Positions 25,427-40,200 of a stretch of DNA of 64,000 nucleotides are shown here, piece after piece. The stretch is from Papilionanthe hookeriana x Papilionanthe teres. Lineage: Eukaryota; Streptophyta; Magnoliopsida; Asparagales; Orchidaceae. The notes below the pieces were generated by a model, which saw only the letters and a program-made list of their open reading frames with translations, ran no database searches and was not told where the DNA came from. How positions within the stretch are numbered: position 1 is the stretch's first letter; each line of letters starts with the position of its first letter. Made by a program: the position numbers and the translations under genes. The stretch lies in contig CM040434.1 in the NCBI GenBank assembly GCA_022702705.1, positions 60,133,022 through 60,197,021 on the forward strand. The letters are read 5' to 3'.

Positions 25427-28400
25427 GGTCAACTTTTGACCAAAGAGTTATCTTTGGTCAAAATGATTAATTTCTGACCCAATGACCCTCCCAATGACCC
25501 TATTGGTTAACTTTTAACCAAAAATTCAATTTTGGCCAAAATAGTCAATTTTTGACCTAATGACCAATTATCAACCCAATATGTCAATCTCTGACAAAAA
25601 GTTAACTTCGCAAAAATCGTTCAATCCTCGACCCAATGACAAACCCATCGACCCAATATGTCAACTTCTGACCAAAAGCTAATTTTGGTCAAAATAGTCA
25701 ATTTTTAACTTAATGACTACCCATCGACCCAATAGGTGAACTTTTGACCAAAAAGTCAATTTTGGTAAAAGTTGTTAATTTTTAAACTAACGACCAATTG
25801 TTAACCCAGTAAGCCAATCTCTGACTAAAAAGTCAACTTTGGTCAAAAAGGTCAATCTTGACCCAATGTCCAACCCAATGACCAACCCATTGACCCAATA
25901 GGTCAACTTTTGACAAAAAAGTCAACTTTGGTCAAAAGGATCAATCCTTGATCCAATGACCAACCCATTGGCCTAATAGGTCAAATTTTGACAAAAAAGT
26001 CAATTTTGGTCAAAATAGTTAACTTTTGAATTAATGACTAATTATTGATCCAATAAGTCAATATTTGATCAAAAAGCCACATTTGGTCAAAATGGTCAAT
26101 CCTTGACCAAATGACAAACCTGTTGACCAAATAAGTCAACTTTTGACCAAAAAGTCCTTTTTTATCGAAATAGTCAATTATTGACCAAATCATCACCCAT
26201 TGACCCAATAGTTCAATTTTTGACCAAAAAGTCAACTTTGGTCAAAATGTTTAATTTTTGACCTAATGACCAACCCATTGACCCAATAGATTAACCTTTA
26301 ACTATAACATACTTGGTCAAAATGCTCAATTCATGACCCTATTACCAACTCATTGGCCAAAAAGGTTAATGTTTGAGCAAAAAGTCAACTTTGGTCAAAA
26401 AGGTCAATTTTTGACTTAATGACCACCCCGTTGACCCATTGGGTTAATTTTTGACCAAAAATTCAATTTTGGTCAAAAAGTTAATTTTTGACCTAATGAC
26501 CAATTATTGACCCAATAAATCAATCACTGACCAAAAAGTCATCTTTGTTCAAAATGGTCAATCCTTGACCCAACGATAAACCTCTTGGCCCAATAGGTCA
26601 ACTTTTGACAAAAAAAGTCAATTTTTGTCGAAATAGTCAATTTTTGACATAATGAGCACACATTGACCCAATAGGTCAACTTTTAACCAAAAATTTAACT
26701 TTGGTCAAAATGGTCAATTTTAAACCCAAAGACCAACCCACTGACCGAATAGATCAACTTTTGACCAAGAAGTCATCTTCGATTAAAATGGTCAATTTTT
26801 GAAACAATTACCAACTCATTGACCAAATCGTCACTTACATCTAAAAAGTCAACTTCGGTCAAAATAACTAATTTCGATCGAATGACCATCCAATAATCTA
26901 TCAAGTTAATCTCGAGTAAAAATTCGCTTTGTCAAAAAGTCAAATTTTGACCTAATGACCAATTATTGACCCAATATGTCAATCTTTGACCAAAAAGTCA
27001 ACTTTGGTCAAAATGGTCATTCCTTGACCAAATGGCTAACCCATTGACCCAATAAGTCAATATTTGACTAAAAAGACAATTTTAGTCAAAATAGTCAATT
27101 TTTGACCTAATGACCACCCATTAACCCAATAGATTAACTTTTGACCAAAAAGTCATCTTCAGTCAAAATGGTCAATTTTTGACCCAACTACCAACTCCTT
27201 GACCAAATAGGTCAACTTTTGACTAAAAATTCAACTTTGGTTAAAATGGACAATTTCTGACCCAAGGACCACGCCTTTGACCCAATGGGTTAACTTTTGA
27301 ACAAAAAATCAATTTTTCTCAAAATGGGTCAACTTTTGAACAAAAAGTTATCTTTGGTCAAAATGGTTAATTTCTTACCCAATGACCTCCCGTTAACCCA
27401 ATGGGTTAATTTTTGACCAAAAACTCAATTTTGGTCAAAATAGTAAATTTTTAACCTAATGACCAATTATTGACCGAGTAAGCCAATCGCTGATCAAAAA
27501 GTCAATTTTGGTCAAAATGGTCAACCCTTGACCCAATGATAAACTCATTGACCCAATAAGTCAATCTCTGACGAAAAAATGAACTTTGGTCAAAATAGTC
27601 AATCCTTGACTTAATGACAAACCCATAGGCCCAATAGTTTAACTTTTGAAAAAAAGTCAATTTTGGTCAAAATAGTCAATTTTGGTCAAAATAGTAATTT
27701 TGGTCAAAATAGTTAATTTTTTACCTAATGAGCACCCATTGACCCAATAGGTCAACTTTTGACCAAAAACTTAACATTGGTTAAAATAGTCTATTTTTTA
27801 CCGAATGACCAACCCACTGACCCAATAGATCAACTTTTGACCAAAAAGTCATCTTCGGTCAAAATGGTTAGTTCTTAACCCAAAAGTGAACTTCGGTCAA
27901 AATTGTCAATTTCTGTCCCAATGACCATCCCGTTGACCTATCGAGTTAACTTTTGACTAAAAATTCAGTTTTGGAAAAAAAGTCAAATTTTGACCTAATG
28001 ACCAATTATTCTCCCAATAAGTTAATCTCTGACCAAAAAGTCAACTTTGGTCAAAATGGTAAATCCTTGACACAATGATAAACCCATTGACCTAATAGGT
28101 CAATTTTTGACCAAAAAGTCAAAAATGGACAATTTCTGACCCAATGACTACCGCGTTAACACAACGGGTTAACTTTTGACCAAAAATTCAATTTTGGTCG
28201 AACCAAAAATTCACCTTTGGTCAAAATGGTTAATTTCTGACCCAATGACCCTCCCATTGACCCAAAGGGTTAACTTTTGACTAAAAATTCAATTTTGGCC
28301 AAAATAGACAATTTTTGACCTAATAAGTCAATCTCTGACAAAAAAATTCAACTTTGGTCAAAATGGTCAATCCTTCACCCAATGAAAAACTTATTGACCC

Positions 28401-28608
28401 AATATGTCAACTTCTAACCAAAAAGTTAATTTTTAACATAATGACTACCAATTGACCTAAAAAGGTCAACTCTTGACCAAAAAGTCAATTTTGGTCAAAA
28501 TAGTCATTTTTTAACCTAATGATCAATTATTGACCCAGTAAGCCAATCTCTGACCAAAAAGTCAACTTTTGACCAAAAAGTCAACTTTGATAAAAAAGAT
28601 CAATCCTT
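24433..28608. repeat. Super-unit of about 4.2 kb, copy 1
   Basis: Runs from GACCCAAGACCAACCC (24,433) to the next occurrence of the same word (28,609). It carries in order a joint at 25,427, GGTAAAAGTTGTTAATT (about 25,765), CTAATTATTGATCCAATAAG (26,038), CTTTAACTATAACATACTTGG (about 26,296), GAGCACACATTGACCC, a joint at 27,327, and a 19-bp slippage repeat (27,658). The same order follows in the next copy. Confidence 0.8.
27658..27714. repeat. 19-bp slippage repeat, about 3 copies
   Basis: CAATTTTGGTCAAAATAGT starts at 27,658 and 27,677, with a third copy lacking one base at about 27,696. The matching place of super-unit copy 2 has three copies at 31,792, 31,811 and 31,830. Confidence 0.85.
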
Positions 28609-31600
28609 GACCCAAGACCAACCCATTGGCCTAATATGTCAACTTTTGACTAAAATAGTCAATTTTTACTTAATGACCAATTATAGACCAAATAAGTCAA
28701 TCTCTGAACAAAAAGTCAACTTTGGTCAAAATGGTCAATCTTTGACACAATTACTAACTTAATGACCCAATATGTCAACTTTTGTCAAAAAGTGAATTTT
28801 GGTCAAAATAGTTAATTTTTTACCCATTGACCCAGTAGGTTAAGTTTTGACTAAAAAGTTATTTTTGGTCAAAATGATCAATTCTTGATCCAAATACCAA
28901 CATATTGGCCAAATAGGTCAACCTTTGACCAAAAAGTCAACTTTGGTCAAAATGGTCAATTTCTTACCCAATGACCACCCCGTTGACCCATTGGGTTAAC
29001 TTTTGACTAAAAAATTTAATTTTGGTAAAAAAAGTCAAATTTTGACATAATGACCAATTATTAACCTAATAAGTCAATCACTGACCAAAAAGTCAACTTT
29101 GGTCAAAATGCTCAATCCTTGACCCAATGATAAACCCATTAACCCAATAGGTCAATTTTTGATCAAAAAGTCAATTTTGGTCAAAATAGTCAATTTTGGT
29201 AAAAATAGTCAATTTTTGACCTATAGACTACCCACTGACCGAATAGTTCAACTTTTGACCAAAAATTCAACTTTGGTCAAAATTATCAATTGTTGACCCA
29301 ATGAGCAACCCATAGAACCAATAGATCATCTTTTGACCAAAAAGTCATCTTCGCTCAAAATGGTCCATTCTTGACCCAACTACCACCTCATTGAGCAAAT
29401 AGCTCAACTTTTGACCAAAAAGTCAATTTTGGTCAAAATTAGCAATTTCTGACCCAATGACCACCCCATTGACCCAATGAGTTAACTTTTGACCAAAAAT
29501 TCAATTTTGGCGAAAATATGACAACTTTTAACTAAAAAGTCATCTTTGGTCATAATGATTATTTTCTGACCCAATGACCCTCTCATTGATCAAATGGGTT
29601 AACTTTTGACCGAAAATTCATTTTTAGCCAAAATAGTCAATTTTTGACCTAATGACCAATTATTGACCCAATATGTCAATCTCTAACCAAAAGTCACTTT
29701 GGTCAAAATGGTTCATCCTTGACCCAATAACAAACCCATTGACCCAATATATCAACTTCTGACCAAAAAGCAATTTTTTGTCAAAATAGTCAGTTTTTAA
29801 CTTAATGACTACCCATTAACTAAATAGGTGAACTTTCGACCAAAAAGTCAATTTTTGTAAAAGTAGTCAATTTTTAACCTAATGACCAATTATTGACCCA
29901 GTAAGCCAATCTCTGATCAAAAAGTTAACTTTGGTTAAAAAAGTCAATCTTGACCCAATGACCAACCCATTGACCCAATAGGTCAACTTTTGACCAATAA
30001 GTCAACTTCGTCAAAAGGATCAATCTCAACCTAATCGACCAACCCATCGCCTAATAAGTTAACTTTCGACCAAAAAGTCAATTTTTGTCAAAATAGTCAA
30101 TTTTTGAATTAATGACTAATTATTGATCCAATAAGTCAATCTCTGACCAAAAAGTCACCTTTGGTCAAAATGGTCAATCACTGACCAAATGACAAATACA
30201 TTGACCTAATAGGTGAACTTTTGACCAAAAAGTCCATTTTGGTTAAAATTGTCAATTTTTGACCAAATGATCACCCATTGACCTAATAGATCAACATTTG
30301 ACCAAAAAGACAACTTTGGTCAAAATGTTCAATTTTTGACCCAATGACGAACCCATTGACCAAATAAGTTAACCTTTAACTATAACATACTTGGTCAAAA
30401 TGCTCAATTGATGACCCAATTACCAACACATTGGCCAAACAGTTAACTTTCATCAAAAAGTCAACTTTCGCCAAAAAAGGTCAATTTCGACCTAATGACC
30501 ACCCCGTCGACTCTATCGAGTTAACTTTCGACTAAAAATTTAATTTTGGTCAAAAAGTTAATTTTTCGACCTAACGACCAATTATCGACCCAATAAATCA
30601 ATCTCTCGATCAAAAAGTCAACTTTATCAAAAATGGTCAATCTTCGACCCAACGACAAACCAATCGTCCTAACAGTCAACTTTTCGACAAAAAGTTAATT
30701 TTGGTCAAAATAGTTAATTTTTGACCTAATGAGCACACATTGACCCAATAGGTCAACTTTTGACCAAAAATTCAACTTTGGTCAAAATAATCAATTTTTG
30801 ACCCAATGACCAACCCACTGACCCAATAGATCAATTTTGACCAAAAAGTCATCTTCGGTCAAAAGGGTAAATTTTTTACCCAATTACTAACTCTTTGACC
30901 AAATAGGTCAACTTTTGACCTAAAAGTCAACTTTGGTCAAAATCGTCAATTTCGACTCAATGACTATCTCGTCAATCTACATGTTAACTCTCAATAAAAA
31001 TTCAATTGGTCAAAAAGTCAAATTTTGACTTAATGACCAATTATTGATCCAATAAGTCAATCTTTGACCAGAAAGTCAACTTTGGTGAAAATGATCAATC
31101 CTTGACCCAATAAGTTAATATTTGACCAAAATAATTTTAGTAAAAATAGTCAATTTTTGACCTAATGACCTCCCATTGACCCAATAGTTCAACTTTTGTC
31201 CAAAAAGTCAACTTTGGTCAAAATGGTCAATTTTTCACCCAATGACACACCCATTGAACCAATATACAACTTTTGACCAAAAAGTCATCTTCAGTCAAAA
31301 TGGTCAATTCTTGACCCAACTACCAACTCCTTGACCAAATAAATTAACTTTTGACTAAAAAATCAACTTTAGTCAAAATGGACAATTTCTGACCCAAGGA
31401 CCACGCCTTTGACTCAAGGGGTTAACTTTTGATCAAAAATTCCATTTTACTCAAAATGGGTCAACTTTTGAACAAAAAGTTATCTTTGGTCAAAATGGTT
31501 AATTTCTTACCCAATGACCCCCTATTAACCCAATGGGTTAACTTTTGACCAAAAAGTCAAATTTAGTCAAAATAGTAAATTTTTAACCTAATGACCAATT

Positions 31601-32836
31601 ATTGACCCAGTAAGCAAATCTCTGACCAAAAAGTCAGCTTTCGTCAAAATGGTCAATCAATTACCCAATGACAAACTCATTGACCCAATAAGTCAATTTC
31701 TGACTAAAAAAGTCAACTTTGGTCAAAATAGTCAATCCTTGACTCAATGACAAACCCATTGGCCCAATAGGTTAACTTTTGACAAAAAAGTCAATTTTGG
31801 TCAAAATAGTCAATTTTGGTCAAAATAGTCAATTTTGGTCAAAATAGTTAATTTTTTACCTTATGAGCACCCATTGACCCAATAGGTCAACTTTTGACCA
31901 AAAACTCAACTTTGGTCAAAATGGTCAGTTTTTGACCCGATGACCAACCCACTGACCCAATAGATCAAATTTTAACCAAAAAGTAATCTTCGGTAAAAAT
32001 GGTTATTTCTTGACCCAATTACCAACACATTGACCAAATAGATCAACTTTTGACCCAAAAGTCAACTTTCGGTCGAAACTGTTAATTTCTTACCCAATGA
32101 CCATCCCGTTGATCCATCGGGTTAACTTTTGACAAAAAAATCATTTTTGGTGAAAAGTCAAATTTTGACCTAATGACCAATTATTGACCCAATAAGTCAA
32201 TCTCTGACCAAAAAGTTAACTTCGGTCAAAGTGGTAAATCTCTGAAACAATGACAAACCTATTGACCCAATATCTCAAAATTTGACCAAAAAGTCAATTT
32301 TGGTCAAAATAATCAATTTTTGACCTAATGTCCACCCATTGACCAAATAGTTCAACTTTTGACCAAAAAGTCAACTTTGGTCAAAATGGTCAATTTTTGA
32401 CCCAATGACCAACCCATTGAACCAATAGATCAACTTTTGACCAAAAAGCCATCTTCGGTCAAAAAGACCAATTCTTAACCCAACTACCAACTCATTGACC
32501 AAATAAGTCAACTTTGGACCAATATGTCAACTTTGGTCAAAATGGACAATTTCTTTCCCAATGACCACCCCGTTAACCCAATGGGTTAACTTTTGACCAA
32601 AAATTTAATTTTGCTTAAAAAAGGTCAATTTTTGAACAAAAAGTCATCTTTGGTCAAAATGGTTAATTTCTGAGCCAATGACCCCCTGTTAACCCAATGG
32701 GTTAACTTTTGACCAAAAAAGTTAATTTTGGTCAAAATAGTCAATTTAGGTCAATTTTGACCGAATGACCAATCCATTGACCTAATAGGTCAACTTTTGA
32801 CCAAAAAGTCAACTTTTGTCAAAAAGATCAATCCTT
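28609..32836. repeat. Super-unit of about 4.2 kb, copy 2
   Basis: The markers of copy 1 recur in order: joint at 29,518, GTAAAAGTAGTCAATTT (about 29,858), CTAATTATTGATCC (30,114), CTTTAACTATAACATACTTGG (about 30,371), GAGCACACATTGACCC (about 30,730), joint at 31,459 and the 19-bp slippage repeat (31,792). The lengths of copies 1 and 2 are 4,176 and 4,228 bp. Confidence 0.8.
31792..31848. repeat. 19-bp slippage repeat, 3 copies
   Basis: CAATTTTGGTCAAAATAGT starts at 31,792, 31,811 and 31,830. Counterpart of the repeat at 27,658 in the preceding 4.2-kb super-unit, so it predates that duplication or arises repeatedly at this block. Confidence 0.9.
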
Positions 32837-35000
32837 GACCCAAGACCAACCCATCGACCTAATATGTCAACTTTGACCAAAAAGTCAATTTTGGTCAAAA
32901 TTGTCAATTTTTTACTTAATGACCAATTATTGACCCAATAAGTCAATCTCTGACCAAAAAGTTAACTTTGGTCAAAATGGTCAATCCTTGACACAATTAC
33001 CAACTCAATGACCCAATAGGTCAACTTTTGACCAAAAAGTCAATTTTGGTCAAAATAGTCAATTTCTAACCTAATGACCACTCATTGACCAAATAGGTCA
33101 ACTTTTGACCAAAAAGTCAACTTTGGTCAAATTAGTCAATTGTTGACCCAATGAGCAACCCATTGAACTAATTGATCATCTTTTGACCAAAAACTCATCT
33201 TCGGTCAAAATGGTCAATTCTTGACCCAACTACCAACTCATTAAATAAATTGGTCAACTTTTAACCAACAAGTCAATCTTGGTGAAAATTGATAATTTCT
33301 GACCCAATGACCAACCTGTTGACCCGATGAGTTAACTTTTGACCAAAAAGTCAATTTTGGTCAAAATAGGTCAACTTTTGACCAAAAAGTCATCTTTGGT
33401 CAAAATGATTAATTTCTGACCCAATGACCCTCCCATTGACCCAATAGGTTAACTTTTGACCAAAAATTTAATTTTGGCAAAAATGGTCAATTTTTGACCG
33501 AATGACCAATTATTGACCTAATATGTCAATCTCTGACTAAAAGTCAACTTTGGTCAAAATGATCCATCCTTGACCCAATATCAAACCCATTGACCTAGTA
33601 TGTCAACTTTTGACCAAAAAGCTTATTTTGGTCAACATAGTCAATTTTTAACTTAATGACTACCCATTGACCCAATAGGTGAACTTTTGACCAAAAAGTC
33701 AATTTTGGTAAAAGTAGTTAATTTTTAACCTAATGACCAATAATTGACCCAGTAAGCCATCTCTGACCAAAAAGTCAACTTTGGTCAAAAAGGTCAATCT
33801 TAACCCAATGACCAACCAATTGACCAAATAAGTCAACTTTTGACCAAAAAGTTAACTTTGGTCAAAAAGATCAATCCTTGACCTAATGACCAACCTGTTG
33901 GCCTAATAGGTCAACTTTTGACAAAAAAGTCAATTGTGGTCAAAATAGACAATTTTTGAATTAATGACTAATTATTGATCCAATAAGTCAATCTCTAACC
34001 AAAAAAGTCATCTTTGGTCAAAATGGTCAATCCTTGGCCAAATAAAAAACCCGTTGACCTAATAGGTCAACTATTAACCAAAAAGTCCATTTTGGTCAAA
34101 ATAGTCAATTTTTGACCAAATGATCACCCATTGACCCAATAGATCAACTTTTGACCAAAAAGTCAACTTTGGTTAAAATGTTCAATTTTTGACCCAATGA
34201 CCAACCCATTGACTCAATAGGTTAACCTTTAACTATAACATTCTTGGTCAAAATGCTCAATTCATGACCCAATTACTAACTCATTGGCCAAATAGGTTAA
34301 CTTTCGACCAAAAAGTTAACTTTGGTCAAAAAGGTCAATTTCTGACCCAATGACCACCCTCGTCAATCTATCAAGTTAACTTTCGACCAAAATTCAGCTT
34401 GATCAAAAGTCAATTTCACCTTATGATAAATTATTAACCCTATAAGTCAATCTCTCACCAAAAAGTCAACTTTGGTCAAAATGGTCAATCCTTGACCCAT
34501 TGACAAATCCATTGACCCAATAAGTCAATATTTGACCAAAAAGACAATTTTAGTCAAAATAGTCAATTTTTGACCTAATGACTACCCATTGACCCAAAAG
34601 TTCAACTTTTGACCAAAAAGTCAACTTTGGTGAAAATGGTCAATTTTTGACCCAATGACCGACCCATTGAAGCAATAGTGCAACTTTTGACCAAAAAGCC
34701 ATCTTCGGTCAAAATGGCCAATTCTTAACCCAACTACCAGCTCATTGACCAAATAAGTCAACTTTGGACCAAAAAGTTAACGTTGGTCAAAATGGACAAT
34801 TTATGTCCTAATGACCACCCCGTTGACCCTATGGGTTAACTTTTGACCAAAAATTCAATTTAGCTGAAAAAAGACAATTTTTGAACAAAAAGTCATCCTT
34901 GGTCTAAATGGTTAATTTCTGACCCAATGACCCCCCGTTAACCCAATGGGTTAAATTTTGACCAAAAATTCAATTTTGGCCATAAAAATCAATTTTTGAC
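32837..35000. repeat. Super-unit of about 4.2 kb, copy 3, shortened
   Basis: Starts with GACCCAAGACC (32,837) and repeats the joint (33,369), GGTAAAAGTAGTTAATT (about 33,703), CTAATTATTGATCC (33,966) and CTTTAACTATAACATTCTTGG (about 34,218). Soon after, it lacks the GAGCACACATT monomers present in copies 1 and 2, and the AAGACAATTTTAGTC monomer arrives about 0.5 kb early. It then gives way to the triplicated segment near 35.0-35.3 kb. Confidence 0.7.
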
Positions 35001-35289
35001 CTAATGACCAATTATTGACCCAATAAGTCAATCTCTGACAAAAAAGTCAACTTTGATCAAAATGGTCAATCCTTAACTCAATGAAAAACCCATTGACCCA
35101 ATATGTCAACTTTTGACCAAAAAGTCAATTTTTGACTTAATGACCACCCATTGATCCAATAGGTCAACTTTTGACCAAAAAGTCAATTTTGGTCAATATA
35201 GTCAATTTTTGACCTAACGACCAATTATTGACCCAGTAAGCCAATATTTGACCGTAAAGTCAACTTTGATCAAAATGGTCAATCCTTAA

Positions 35290-37250
35290 CTCAATGACTA
35301 ACCTATTGACCCAATAAGTTAACTTTTGACCAAAAAATCAACTTTGGAAAAAATGATCAATCCTTGACCCAATGTCCAAACTATTAGCCTAACAGGCCAA
35401 CTTTTGACTACAAAGTCAATTTCGGTCAAAATTATAAAATTTTCAATTAATGACCAATTATTGACCCAATAAGTCAATCTCAAACCGAAAAGTTAATTTT
35501 GGTTAAAATGGCCAATCCTTCGACCCAATGACAAACTCATTGATCCGATTTGTCAACTTTTGACCAAAAAGTCAATTTTGGTCAAAAATAGTCATATTTT
35601 GACCGGATGACCTCCCAGAAAAATGATCAATCCTTGACCCAATGTCCAAACTATTAGCCTAATAGGTCAACCTTTGACCAAAAAGTCAATTTCAGTCAAA
35701 ATAGTCAATTTTTGATTTAATGACCAATTATTGACCCAATAAGTCAATCTCTAACCAAAAAGAGAACTTTGGTCAAAATTGTCAATTTTTTACCCATTGA
35801 TCAACCCATTGACCCGATTGGTCAACTTTTGACCAAAAAGTGAACTTTGGCCAAAATGATCAATCCTTGACCCAATGGTCAACTCATTGGCCTAAAAAGT
35901 CAACTTTTGACCAAAATGTCAATTTTGGTCAAAATAGTCATTTTTTAAATTAATGACCAATTATTAACCCAATAAGTTAATCTCTTACCAAAAAGTCAAC
36001 TTTAGTCAAAATGGTAAATCTTTGACCCAATGACAAACCCATTGACCCAATAGGTCAACTTTTGACCAAAAACTCAACTTTTGACCAAAAAGTAAATTTT
36101 GTTCAAATTAATCAATTTTTAACCTAATGACCACCCATTGACCCAATAGGTTAAGTTTTGACCAAAAAGTTAACTTTGGTCAGAATGAACAATTTTCACG
36201 AACTCATTGACCAAATATGTCAACTTTGACCAGGAAGTCAAATTTGGTCAAAATGGTCAATTTCTGAACCAATGACCTCCCCGTTGGGCCTTTGGGAAAA
36301 CTTTTTGACTAAATATTTAATTTTGGTCAAAATAGTCAATTTTTGACCTAATGACACTTTATTGACCCAATAAGTTAATTTCTGACAAAAAAGTCAACTT
36401 TGGTCAAAATGGTCAATACTTGACCCAATGACAAACCCATTGACCCAATAAGTCAACTTTTGACAAAAAAGTCAAATTTGGTCAAAATAATCAATTTTTG
36501 ACCTAATAACCACCCATTAACGCAATAGGTCAACTTTTGCCAAAAAAGTCAACTTTGGTCAAAATGGTCATTTCTTGACTCAGTGACCAATCCATTGACC
36601 CAATAGATCAAATTTTGACAAAAAAGTCATCTCCGGTATAAATGGTGAATTCTGGATCCAATTACCAACTCATTGACCAAATAGATCAACTTTTGACTAA
36701 AAAGTCAACTTTAGTCAAAATGGTTGATTTCTGACCCAATGACCACCCTGTCAATCTAATGGGTCAACTTTTGACAAAAAATTTAATTGGGTCAAAATAA
36801 TCAAATTTTGACCTAATGACCAATTAATGACCCAATAAGTCAATCTGTGACCAAAAGTCAACATTGGTCAAAATGGTCAATCCTTGACCCAAAGTGAATA
36901 ACTTTTGACCAAAAAATCAATTTTTGACAAAGTAGTCAATTTTCGACCAAACGACCAATTTTAATCTGAAAGCCAATCTCTCGACAAAAAGTGAACTTTC
37001 GTCAAGATGGTTAATCTTCGACCCATCGACCAACCCATCGATCCAACGTGTAACTTTTGACCAAAAAGTCACCTTTGGTCAAAATGATCAATCCTTGACC
37101 CAATGACCAACCCATTGGCTTAATAGGTCAACTTTTGACCAAAAAGTCAATTTTGGTCAAATTAAGAAAATTTTGAATTAATGACCAATTATTGACCCAA
37201 TAAGTCAACTTTGGTTAAAATGGTCAATCCTTGACCCAATGACAAACCCA
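35290..37250. repeat. Triplicated segment, copy B
   Basis: Same order of rare variants as at 13,441 and 51,600: AATCAACTTTGGAAAAAATG, GTCCAAACTATTAGCC, the truncated joint GACCTCCCAGAAAAATGATC (about 35,610), GACACTTTATTGACCC (about 36,352), GTCATCTCCGGTATAAATGG and CAAGATGGTTAATC. The internal 20-bp duplication (CAACTTTTGACCAAAAA twice) near 36,060 has a counterpart near 14,215. Confidence 0.85.
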
Positions 37251-40200
37251 TTGACCCAATAGGTCAACTTTTGACCAAAAAGTCAATTTTGGTCAAAATA
37301 GTCAATTTTTGACCTAAAGACCACCCATTGACCAAATCGTTCAACTTTTGATCAAAAAGTCAACTTTGGTCAAAATGGTCAATTTTTGACCCAATGACCC
37401 ACCCATTGAGCCAATAGATCAACTTTTGACCGAAAAGCCATCTTCAGTCAAAATGGCCAATTCTTAACCCAGCTAACAACTCATTGACCAAATAAGTCAA
37501 CTTTTGACCAAAAAGTCAACTTTGGTCAAAATGGACAATTTTTGATTTGATGACCACCCTGTTGACCCAATGGGTTAACTTTTGACAAAAAATTTAATTT
37601 TGCTCAAAATAGGTCAACTTTTAAACAAAAAGTCATCTTTAGTGAAAATGGTTAATGTAAGCCAGTGGGTAACTTTTGACAAAAAATTCAATTTGGCCAA
37701 AATATTCAATTTTTGACCTAATGACCAATTATTGACCCAATAAGTCAATCTTCGATCAAAAGTCAACTTCGGTCAAAATGGTCAATCTTTCGACCCAATG
37801 AAAAACACATTGAGCCAATATGTCAACTTTTGACCAAAAAGTCAATTTTGGTTAAAATAGTCAATTTTGTCTCAATGACCACCCATTAACCCAATAGGTC
37901 AGATTTTGACAAAAAAGTCAATTTTGGTTAAAATATTCAATTTTTAACCTAATGACCAATTATTAACCTAGTTAGCTAAACTCTGACCAAAAAGTCAACT
38001 TTGGCTAATATGGTCAATCCTTGACCCAATGACAACCCATTGACCCAATAAGTCAACTTTTGACCAAAAAGTCAACTTTGGTCAAAAAGATCAATTCTTT
38101 ACCCAATGACCAACCCATTGGCCTAATATGTCAACTTTTGACAAAAAAGTCAATTTTGGTCAAAATAGTTAAATTTTGACTTAATGAGCAATTTTGATCC
38201 AATAAGTCAATCTCTGACCAAAAAGTCAACTTTGGTCAAAATGGTCAATCCTTGGCCCAATTACCAACTTAAAGACCCAATAGCTCAACTTTTGACCAAA
38301 AAGTCAATTTTGGTGAAAATAGTCAAATTTTGACCGAATGACCACCCATTGACCCAATAAATAGGTCAACTTTGACAAAAAAGTCAACTTTGGTAGAAAT
38401 GGTCAATTTTTACCCAAAGACCAACCCATCGACCTAATAGGTCAACTTTTGACTAAAAAGTCATCTTTGGTCAAAATAGTCAATTCTTGACCCAATTACC
38501 AACTCAATGGCCAAATAGGTCAACATTTGAAAAAAAAAGTCAACTTTAGTAAAAATGGTCAATTTCTGACCCAATGACCACCCCGTTCACCCATTTGGTT
38601 AACTTTTACCTAAAAATTCAGTTTTGGTCAAAAAAGTCAAATTTTGACCTACTGACCAATTATTGACCCAATAAGTCAATCCTTGACCAAATGACAAACT
38701 CATTGACCCAATAAGTCAATTTTTGACCAAAAAGACAATTTTTGTCAAAATAGAAAATTTTTTACCTAAGGACCACCCATGAACCAATAGTTCAATTTTT
38801 GACCAAAAAGTCAACTTTGGTCAAAATTGTCAATTTTTAACCCAATGACCAACCCATTGAACCAATAGATCAACTTTTGACCAAAAAGTTATCTTCAGTC
38901 AAAATGGTCAGTTCTTGACCCAACTACCAACACATTATCCAAATATGTCAAATTTTGACCAAAAAGTCAACTTTGACCAAAATGGATAATTCTCGATCTA
39001 ATGACTACCCTTTCGATCCAATCGAGTTAACTTTCGACCAAAAATTCAATTTCGCTCAAAATGGGTCAACTTTCGAATAAAAGTCATCTTTGGTCGAAAT
39101 TGTCAATTTCCAATCTAATGACCTTTCCGTTCACCCAATGGGTTAACTTCGACAAAAAATTCAATTTTCGCCAAAATAATGGCCAACATAATGACCAATT
39201 ATCAATCTAATAAGTCAATCTTCGACTCAAAAAGTCAACTTTGGTCTAAATGTTCAATCCTTGTCCCAATATGTCAACTTCTGACCAAAAAGTAAATTTT
39301 GGTCAAAATAGTCAATTTTTAACTTAATGACTACCCATTGACCCAATAGGTCAACTTTTGACCAAAAAGTCAATTTTAGTCAAAATAGTTAATTTTTAAC
39401 CTAATCACCATTTATTTACCCAATAAGCCAATCATTGACCAAAAAGTCAACTTTGGTCAAAAAGGTCAATCTTGACCCAATGACCAACCCGTTGACCCAA
39501 TAGGTCAACTTCTGACAAAAAAGTCAACTTTGGTCAAAAAGATCAATCCTTGACCCAATGACTAACCCATTGGCCTAATAGGTCAACTTTTGACCAAAAA
39601 GTCAATTTTTGACCTAATGACCACCCATTGACCCAATAAATCAACTTCTGACCAAAAAGTAAACTTTGGTCGAAATGGTCAATTTTTTACCCAATGACCA
39701 ACCCATTAACCCAATAGGTCAACTTTTGACTAAAAAGTCATCTTTGGCCAAAATGGTCAATTCTTGACCCAATTACCATCTCACTGGCCAATTAGGTCAA
39801 CCTTTGACCAAAATGTCAACTTTGGTCAAAATGGTCAATTTTTGACCAAATGAGCATCTCATTGACCCATTGGGTTAACTTTTGACCAAAATTTCAGTTT
39901 TGGTCAAAAAAGTGAAATTTTGACCTAATGACCAACTATTGACCCAATAAGTCAATTGCTAACCAAAAAGTCAACATTGGTCAAAATGTTCAATCCTTGA
40001 CCCAATGACAAACCCATTAACCCAATTGGTCAATTTTTGACCAAAAAGTCAATTTTTGACCAAGAAGTCAATTTTTGTCAAAATAGTCAATTTTTGACCT
40101 CATGACCACCCATTGACCCAATAGTTCAATTTTTTACCAAAAAGTCAACTTTGGTCAAAATGGTCAATTGTTGGCCTAATGACCAATCCATTGAACTAAT

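Noticed and set aside
8316..26235. Minus-strand frames of 65-72 residues at 8,316, 11,048, 12,139, 15,078 and 26,038
   Set aside because: All are reverse-strand satellite translations with a shared 26-residue motif (WVIRSKIDYFDQN-like).
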